The notes beneath the pieces were generated by a model. That model ran no database searches, was not told the DNA's origin, and saw only the letters and a program-made list of their open reading frames with translations. Below, piece by piece: positions 6,290 to 10,137 of a stretch of 10,137 nucleotides of DNA. Each line of letters starts with the position of its first letter. Position 1 is the stretch's first letter. Made by a program: the position numbers and the translations under genes. Origin of the DNA: an uncultured cyanobacterium (GTDB lineage Bacteria; Cyanobacteriota; Cyanobacteriia; PCC-6307; Cyanobiaceae); NCBI GenBank assembly GCA_903928835.1, contig CAIYSK010000311.1, positions 1 through 10,137 of the forward strand, in the 5' to 3' direction.

Positions 6290-6922
6290 ATGGGCTCCAA
6301 TCGTTTACTGAACCAACTCGGCCAACGCGTCAAAGGCGCAGCCCTTGGGGTTGGGGCCATCGGCTTAGGGGGCCTGGGGCTGGCTGGCCTGGCCACGAGC
6401 CCCATCGCCTCCCGGCTGCTGGTGCAACCCGCCCGGGCCCAGGCCACCCCGAGCCTGATGGAGTTCCGCTGGGACAACACCAAGGACTACCGCAAGCTCT
6501 ATTACTTCATGACCAACACCCGGCCCCTGGCCCGGTCGGAGTATTACTTCATCCTCAAGCCCAAGGACCGCAAGACCGCGATCCTCAAGCTCAGCATCAC
6601 AATCCCCAAGTATTTCGACGCCAAGATTGATCCCAAGCAGATCAAGCTCTGCAAAATGAGTGAAGGCGGCATGCTGGCGCGCACCCGCTGCGTGAAAGAC
6701 ATCCCGGCCACGATCGAGCTGGCAGACAAGGGCAATGCCATCGAAGTCTTCCCCGACGTCCCCGTCTCTGACGAAGGCACCATCGGGGTTTACATGATGA
6801 TCTTCAATCCCTTCAACAACGGGATGTATCAGTTCAACGCCCTGGCCCAAGCCCCCGGAGACATTCCCATCGCGGGCTATCTGGGTAGTTGGTTGATTCA
6901 GATCGAACCACCCAGCAACTGA
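6290..6922 (+). CDS. Secreted DUF2808 family protein
   Basis: The 210-residue protein has a long N-terminal signal region: basic residues (Arg5, Arg13, Lys15), a Gly/Ala/Leu-rich hydrophobic stretch (about 16-37), and a probable signal peptidase site after 'PARAQA' (Ala50-x-Ala52). The mature part begins TPSLMEFRWD and matches the DUF2808 family, an uncharacterised extracytoplasmic family found mainly in cyanobacteria. It includes 'SEYYFILKPKDRKTAILKLSITIPKYFDAKIDP' and 'IGVYMMIFNPFNNGMYQFNALAQAPG'. Two cysteines, Cys121 and Cys134, could form a disulfide. The ATG at 6290 gives a complete signal peptide. A 72-bp gap separates it from aroH, so it may have its own promoter. No molecular function is known to me. 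Confidence 0.9.
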   Translation: MGSNRLLNQLGQRVKGAALGVGAIGLGGLGLAGLATSPIASRLLVQPARAQATPSLMEFRWDNTKDYRKLYYFMTNTRPLARSEYYFILKPKDRKTAILKLSITIPKYFDAKIDPKQIKLCKMSEGGMLARTRCVKDIPATIELADKGNAIEVFPDVPVSDEGTIGVYMMIFNPFNNGMYQFNALAQAPGDIPIAGYLGSWLIQIEPPSN

Positions 6923-7058
6923 ATCCCCCCTGCCCTTTCGATTGCAGTTCCAGTGCACGGGAGAGGACACTTTCCTGTGCCCAAAAGGGCATCGGGTCAC
7001 CTGATAGGTTGGCTCCAACGCCCATTCACGACGCGACGAGAGGAACGAGACAGCCGCC
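6923..7058 (+). promoter_or_regulatory. Leader/promoter region of the rpmH cluster, with competing hairpins
   Basis: This is the largest gap in the window and the likely promoter of the rpmH-rnpA-yidC cluster. A weak promoter candidate is TTGCAG (6942-6947) with GACACT (6966-6971), 18 bases apart. Two inverted repeats share bases. A 10-bp stem pairs 6955-6964 with 6971-6980 (two G-T wobbles, 6-base loop). A shorter stem pairs 6977-6982 with 6987-6992 around AAAA (one G-T wobble). They cannot form together. Neither is followed by a T run, so a classical terminator is unlikely. A further inverted repeat, GTTGG/CCAAC, lies at 7008-7019. GAGAGGA (7038-7044) is a possible but distant ribosome binding site, 14 bases before the rpmH ATG. 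Confidence 0.4.
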
Positions 7059-7196
7059 ATGACCAAACGCACCCTGGAAGGAACCAGCCGTAAGCGCAAG
7101 CGCGTTTCAGGCTTCCGCGTCCGCATGCGCAGCCACACCGGCCGTCGTGTGATCCGCACCCGTCGCCGCCGCGGCCGCGCTCGCTTGGCCGTTTAG
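7059..7196 (+). CDS. rpmH: Large-subunit ribosomal protein bL34
   Basis: The 45-residue, very basic protein reads [20 protein letters not shown] at its start and continues with '[23 protein letters not shown]'. This is the typical bL34 sequence (TKRT...RKRKR.SGFR.RM...GR.V...RR.KGR..L), with normal length. bL34 binds 23S rRNA and is a late-assembling component of the 50S subunit. The ATG at 7059 is the only possible start that gives the conserved N-terminus. It heads the cluster with rnpA, whose start lies only 5 bp after this stop, the classic rpmH-rnpA pairing. The gene is too short for a usual ORF cut-off but is certain from its sequence. Confidence 0.98.
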   Translation: MTKRTLEGTSRKRKRVSGFRVRMRSHTGRRVIRTRRRRGRARLAV

Positions 7197-7201
7197 GCCC
7201 A

Positions 7202-7600
7202 TTGGCCTTACCCCTGCGCCACCGGCTAAAGGGACAACGGGTTTTCGACTGCATCTATCAAAGGGGCCGCAAACACCACGGCCCTTTTTTGGTGTTAAGG
7301 CTTCTCAGCGCCCAGGCCAACCTGCTCCCCCCCAGCCAACGCTCGGCGCCGTTGAGCCCCTGGCGCTGTGGGGTGGTGATCAGTAGCAAGGTGCACAAGC
7401 GTTCGGTGCGCCGCAACAGGCTCCGCCGCCTGCTCCACGACCATCTGCTCCGCCAACTGGCAGCAGACCAAGCCCCCCCCAGGCTCCAAGGGCCCCTCTG
7501 GCTGCTGATCAGCCTCAAACCCGGCAGCGCCGAACGGGAAGCCTCGCAGCTCCTGGGAGAATGCAGCCAACTACTGCAACAAGCAGGCCTAACCCCATGA
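7202..7600 (+). CDS. rnpA: Ribonuclease P protein component
   Basis: The 132-residue basic protein is the protein subunit of RNase P, which with the catalytic RNA (rnpB, not in this window) removes 5' leaders from pre-tRNAs. The N-terminal 'LPLRHRLKGQRVFDCIYQRGRK' is the conserved beginning. The RNR signature is in 'KVHKRSVRRNRLRRLLHDHLL' (Arg71-Asn72-Arg73). 'GPLWLLISLKPG' is the late beta strand. Residues about 38-53 form a Pro/Ser-rich loop longer than in many family members. The start is TTG at 7202, 5 bp after the rpmH stop, the only start that keeps the conserved first helix. The stop overlaps the next gene's ATG (ATGA), so rnpA and the PH-domain gene are probably translationally coupled. 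Confidence 0.96.
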   Translation: MALPLRHRLKGQRVFDCIYQRGRKHHGPFLVLRLLSAQANLLPPSQRSAPLSPWRCGVVISSKVHKRSVRRNRLRRLLHDHLLRQLAADQAPPRLQGPLWLLISLKPGSAEREASQLLGECSQLLQQAGLTP

Positions 7601-7995
7601 GTGCAGAGATCCAGGAAACGGTCTTTTATGAAGGCGGGCCCGCCAAAGGCGACCTGATCTTCAACCTGCTGCTAGGCCTGACCCTGATTGGCATTCCCTT
7701 TGCCGTGGGCGGGATCGTACGGGCCCTGTGGCTGCGCTTTCGGATCACCAGCCGGCGCATCGAGGTGAATGGGGGCTGGTTGGGCCGCGAGCGCACCCAG
7801 GTGGTGTACAGCCAGATTCGCGAGGTGCGCTGCGTCTCTCGCGCCCTTGGCCTCTGGGGCGACATGGTGGTAGTGCTGTCCGATGGCTCCAAGTTGGAAA
7901 TGCGCTCCGTGCCTAACTTCCGCGACGTTGAGGCCTACATCGAAGAGCGCCGCGCCGCCAAAAAAGCTGCGGCCCCCAAGGGCATGGCCGCGTAA
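7597..7995 (+). CDS. Small membrane-anchored bacterial PH-domain protein
   Basis: The 132-residue protein has one or two hydrophobic segments near the N-terminus (about 20-45, 'IFNLLLGLTLIGIPFAVGGIVRALWL'). The basic boundary 'RFRITSRRIEVNGGWLGRERTQVVYSQIREVRC' follows, then beta strands 'DMVVVLSDGSKLEMRSVPNF' and a final Lys/Ala-rich helix. This is the pattern of the bacterial PH-like (DUF304/bPH2) domain. The domain's cellular role is poorly understood. The ATG at 7597 overlaps the rnpA stop (ATGA); a frame start at 7561 would add 12 non-conserved residues inside rnpA, so I did not use it. Its fixed place between rnpA and yidC suggests a link to membrane-protein insertion or envelope work, but that is inference. 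Confidence 0.88.
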   Translation: MSAEIQETVFYEGGPAKGDLIFNLLLGLTLIGIPFAVGGIVRALWLRFRITSRRIEVNGGWLGRERTQVVYSQIREVRCVSRALGLWGDMVVVLSDGSKLEMRSVPNFRDVEAYIEERRAAKKAAAPKGMAA

Positions 7996-8008
7996 GCCGT
8001 CCCTGATC

Positions 8009-8023
8009 GGGCACACTGTGCCC
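8009..8023. promoter_or_regulatory. 15-bp perfect palindrome upstream of yidC
   Basis: GGGCACACTGTGCCC has two perfect 7-base arms around a single central base. It lies in the 60-bp gap between the PH-domain gene and yidC, ending 32 bp before the yidC GTG. As RNA it would form a short hairpin with a 6-bp stem and 3-base loop. No T run follows, so a normal intrinsic terminator is unlikely. As DNA it has the symmetry of a binding site for a dimeric regulator. Neither role is demonstrated. Confidence 0.4.
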
Positions 8024-8055
8024 ACGCGTTCCTTTCCCCCAAGCCCCCATCCGTC

Positions 8056-9189
8056 GTGATCGGCTACATCTCCGACAACCTGCTGCTGCCCATCCTCGAT
8101 TTCTTTTATGGATTGGTACCCAGCTATGGGCTGGCGATCATTGCGCTGACGGTGGTGATCCGCCTGGCCCTCTTCCCATTGAGTGCCGGTTCGATCCGCA
8201 ATGCCCGCCGCATGCGCATCGCCCAACCGGTGATGCAGAAGCGCCAAGCCGAAATCAAGGCCAAGTACGCCAGCAATCCCCAGAAGCAGCAGGAGGAACT
8301 GGGAGGCTTGATGAAAGAATTCGGCAGCCCCCTGGCGGGATGCCTGCCCCTGGTGGTGCAGATGCCGATCCTGTTTGCCCTGTTTGCCACCCTGCGGGGC
8401 TCACCGTTCGCCGATGTGCCCTACACCCTGAACCTGAAGGTTCTGCCGGCCGAGCAAATCGCCGCCGTGGAGCCCAAGCCTTTCAACAGCGCCAGTCACT
8501 CGATTTTCGTGACTGAAACCAACCACGTGCCAGTGATTGCCAGCCTGGAGAGCGGCACCAAGCTTGGGGTGGGTGACAAACCCCAAGTGCAGCTCCACAC
8601 CAAAGCAGGTGACAGCTTTGCCTCCGTGCTCCAGGGCATCGACAACGGCGACACCTTCAAGCCCACCTGGAGCGTCTCCAAGGGTGAGGGGGTGGTGAGC
8701 GTGGATCAAAACGGCACCATCACGGCCCTATCCCCTGGCGATGCCACGGTGGAAGGCAAAATCCCCGGCCTGGCAGCGCGCAGCGGCTTCCTGTTCATCA
8801 AGGCCCTGGGCCAGGTGGGCTTCATGACCGATGGCGCGGTCAACTGGGACATCGCAATTCTGGTGGCCGGCTTTGGGGCCAGCCTGTTTGCTTCCCAAAT
8901 CCTCTCCGGGATGGGCATGCCCGCCAATCCCCAGCAGTCGACAGCCAACAAGATCACCCCGGTGATGATCACGGGCATGTTCCTATTTTTTCCCCTGCCG
9001 GCTGGGGTGCTGCTTTATATGGTGATCGCCAACATCTTCCAGGCCCTGCAGACCTTCCTGCTCTCGAGGGAGGCCCTGCCCGACAACCTGCAGGCGATCC
9101 TTGATCAACAGATGGCCCAGCAGCCCGCGGTAGCAGGGGCAGCGGGTGGCATGGGTCGCTTGCCGTTTGAGCCCAAGGCCAAAAAATAA
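8056..9189 (+). CDS. yidC: YidC/Oxa1/Alb3 membrane protein insertase with Ig-like loop insertion
   Basis: The 377-residue protein has the five-helix insertase core. TM1 (about 20-43) carries the groove arginine Arg36 in '[13 protein letters not shown]'. A charged cytoplasmic hairpin (44-90) follows, then TM2 (93-113, '[21 protein letters not shown]'). TM3 is about 264-284 and TM4-TM5 about 300-335 ('[34 protein letters not shown]'). Such proteins insert and fold membrane proteins, alone or with SecYEG, and in cyanobacteria serve plasma and thylakoid membranes. Between TM2 and TM3, on the extracytoplasmic side, is a loop of about 150 residues. Its later part (about 200-236, '[32 protein letters not shown]') looks like a bacterial Ig-like BIG2 repeat. 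The start is GTG at 8056. The C-terminus ends in a short Lys-rich tail. Confidence 0.96.
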   Translation: MIGYISDNLLLPILDFFYGLVPSYGLAIIALTVVIRLALFPLSAGSIRNARRMRIAQPVMQKRQAEIKAKYASNPQKQQEELGGLMKEFGSPLAGCLPLVVQMPILFALFATLRGSPFADVPYTLNLKVLPAEQIAAVEPKPFNSASHSIFVTETNHVPVIASLESGTKLGVGDKPQVQLHTKAGDSFASVLQGIDNGDTFKPTWSVSKGEGVVSVDQNGTITALSPGDATVEGKIPGLAARSGFLFIKALGQVGFMTDGAVNWDIAILVAGFGASLFASQILSGMGMPANPQQSTANKITPVMITGMFLFFPLPAGVLLYMVIANIFQALQTFLLSREALPDNLQAILDQQMAQQPAVAGAAGGMGRLPFEPKAKK

Positions 9190-9208
9190 ATAGCCCCTTC
9201 CATCAGCC

Positions 9209-9724
9209 TTGAGTGATCCGTTGCGCCCGATCCCCATCCAGGAGCTCAAGGCCCTCGGCATGGCTCACCGGTGGCAGATCGAGCAAACCATCGCTGGCCT
9301 CGCCAGCCTCACCCCCGTGCGTGGCCAGCTCACGGTGGAGCACCAGGGCACCGTGCTGGCGGTGAAGGGTCAGGTGGCAACCATCGTGACCCTCTGCTGC
9401 GACAGGTGTCTACAGCATTTCAACCACCCCATCCAGGCCGCCGCCGACGAATCCATCTGGCTGGGCGAAGCGGGCCCAGGAGCGGCGGACGAAAAAGAAG
9501 CGATCCAAACAGACGCCCAACTCCTGGAGCTGGATGTCGACGCCTGCGACCAGCTCAACCCCCGGGGCAGCTTCGATCCAGAACATTGGGTGTTCGAGCA
9601 GCTGACCCTGCAAATACCCCTGGTCAACCATTGCGGTTCCGATTGCCCGGGCCCATCCACCTGGAGTAGCGATGGCCGGGGCGGTGATCCCCGCTGGGCT
9701 GCCCTGGGCCAACTCAAACCCTGA
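9209..9724 (+). CDS. DUF177 (YceD-like) protein
   Basis: The 171-residue protein matches the DUF177/YceD family. 'LASLTPVRGQLTVEHQGTVLAVKGQVATIVTLCCDRCLQHFNHPI' carries the conserved C-x2-C pair (Cys64, Cys67). The C-terminal part has a second pair, Cys142 and Cys146, in 'NHCGSDCPG', which could complete a metal site. An acidic middle segment (about 85-115) is typical. In many bacteria yceD sits beside rpmF (L32) and is linked to 23S rRNA or ribosome metabolism; here the neighbours are yidC and an AAA gene. The start is TTG at 9209, 19 bp after yidC, giving 'MSDPLRPIPIQELKAL'. An ATG at 9260 would remove a conserved-looking N-terminus. The exact biochemical role is unknown. Confidence 0.88.
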   Translation: MSDPLRPIPIQELKALGMAHRWQIEQTIAGLASLTPVRGQLTVEHQGTVLAVKGQVATIVTLCCDRCLQHFNHPIQAAADESIWLGEAGPGAADEKEAIQTDAQLLELDVDACDQLNPRGSFDPEHWVFEQLTLQIPLVNHCGSDCPGPSTWSSDGRGGDPRWAALGQLKP

Positions 9725-9737
9725 GGCCCTCGAGCGC

Positions 9738-10137
9738 ATGAGCCAAGCCTGGGCTGATCAACTCGACCTGCTGATTCGCTCCCGCACCCCGATCCTGTGG
9801 ATCCGCAGCCTGGAGGAGGAACGGGTGGAGGTGTTGCTGGAGGCAGCAGCCCAACGGCTCGGTGACCGCAGCCTGCTGCGCTGGGATTTCATCGATGGCC
9901 TCAGCGGTGCACCGAATCGCCAGGGCGAAGCCGCCCGCAATCCCATGGCAGCCCTAGGGAGCCTGGACGGGCTCCCCGAGGGCCAGGGAGCGATCCTGCT
10001 GCTTCGGGATTTCCACCGCTACAGCGATGACCCCGGCGTCTGCCGGCGCCTGCGCAACCTGGCCTCCAGCCTGCGCCAGGTGCCCCGCACCCTGGTGATC
10101 ACGGCTCCGGAATGGCTGCTCCCCAGGGAGCTAGAGG
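9738..10137 (+). CDS. AAA-family ATPase, Ycf46-like, 5' part only
   Basis: The frame starts with ATG at 9738, 13 bp after the DUF177 stop, and runs off the right edge after 133 codons. The visible part reads 'MSQAWADQLDLLIRSRTPIL', 'WIRSLEEERVEVLLEAAAQRLG', 'LLRWDFIDGLSG' and 'GAILLLRDFHRYSDDP', then 'RLRNLASSLRQVPRTLVITAPEWLLPRELE'. This is the N-terminal domain of cyanobacterial and plastid Ycf46-like AAA proteins, which resembles a degenerate P-loop fold and precedes the AAA+ core. No Walker A motif is visible in this part; it should lie downstream. Ycf46-like proteins have been linked to photosynthesis and inorganic carbon use in cyanobacteria, but their mechanism is unclear. The family call rests on the N-terminus alone. 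Confidence 0.8.
   Translation, partial: MSQAWADQLDLLIRSRTPILWIRSLEEERVEVLLEAAAQRLGDRSLLRWDFIDGLSGAPNRQGEAARNPMAALGSLDGLPEGQGAILLLRDFHRYSDDPGVCRRLRNLASSLRQVPRTLVITAPEWLLPRELE

Noticed and set aside
1..10137. CRISPR array, insertion sequence, prophage or defence system
   Set aside because: I found no regularly spaced repeats, transposase, integrase, terminal repeats or defence-gene motifs. Every gap is short and the genes are conserved housekeeping families.

Overview
The window is a dense, GC-rich stretch of a cyanobacterial chromosome, most likely from the alpha-cyanobacterial Synechococcus/Cyanobium group. The evidence is the protein set: a PspA/Vipp1 (IM30) protein, an AroH-type chorismate mutase, a secreted DUF2808 protein, a YidC of thylakoid/plasma-membrane type, a DUF177 protein and the start of a Ycf46-like AAA protein. 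These are housekeeping families. I see no insertion sequence, prophage, CRISPR array, tRNA, rRNA or other clear sign of recent transfer, and no gap above 300 bases without a gene.

Layout. At the left edge a PspA/Vipp1 gene reads leftward out of the window, divergent from a DUF721 (DciA-like) gene that carries a C-terminal zinc ribbon. Next comes a leftward three-gene block (about 4951 down to 998): an EamA/DMT transporter, a GT4 glycosyltransferase resembling cyanobacterial UDP-glucose:tetrahydrobiopterin glucosyltransferase, and a multi-membrane GT39 (ArnT-like) glycosyltransferase. The gaps are 28 and 26 bp, so it is probably one operon. Divergent from it, sppA and aroH overlap by 4 bp, followed by a DUF2808 gene.

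After a 136-bp gap with hairpin-forming sequence comes the ribosome/membrane-insertion cluster: rpmH (L34), rnpA (RNase P protein), a small membrane PH-domain protein, yidC, a DUF177 (YceD-like) gene and the 5' part of an AAA ATPase gene. All read rightward with short gaps or overlaps. This cluster links ribosome assembly, tRNA processing and membrane-protein insertion. The familiar dnaA neighbour of rpmH is absent.

I found no convincing undescribed system. The points most worth checking are an Ig-like (BIG2-like) insertion in the large extracytoplasmic loop of YidC, the transporter/pterin-type glucosyltransferase/GT39 operon, competing hairpins before rpmH, a 15-bp palindrome before yidC, and the zinc ribbon on the DUF721 protein.
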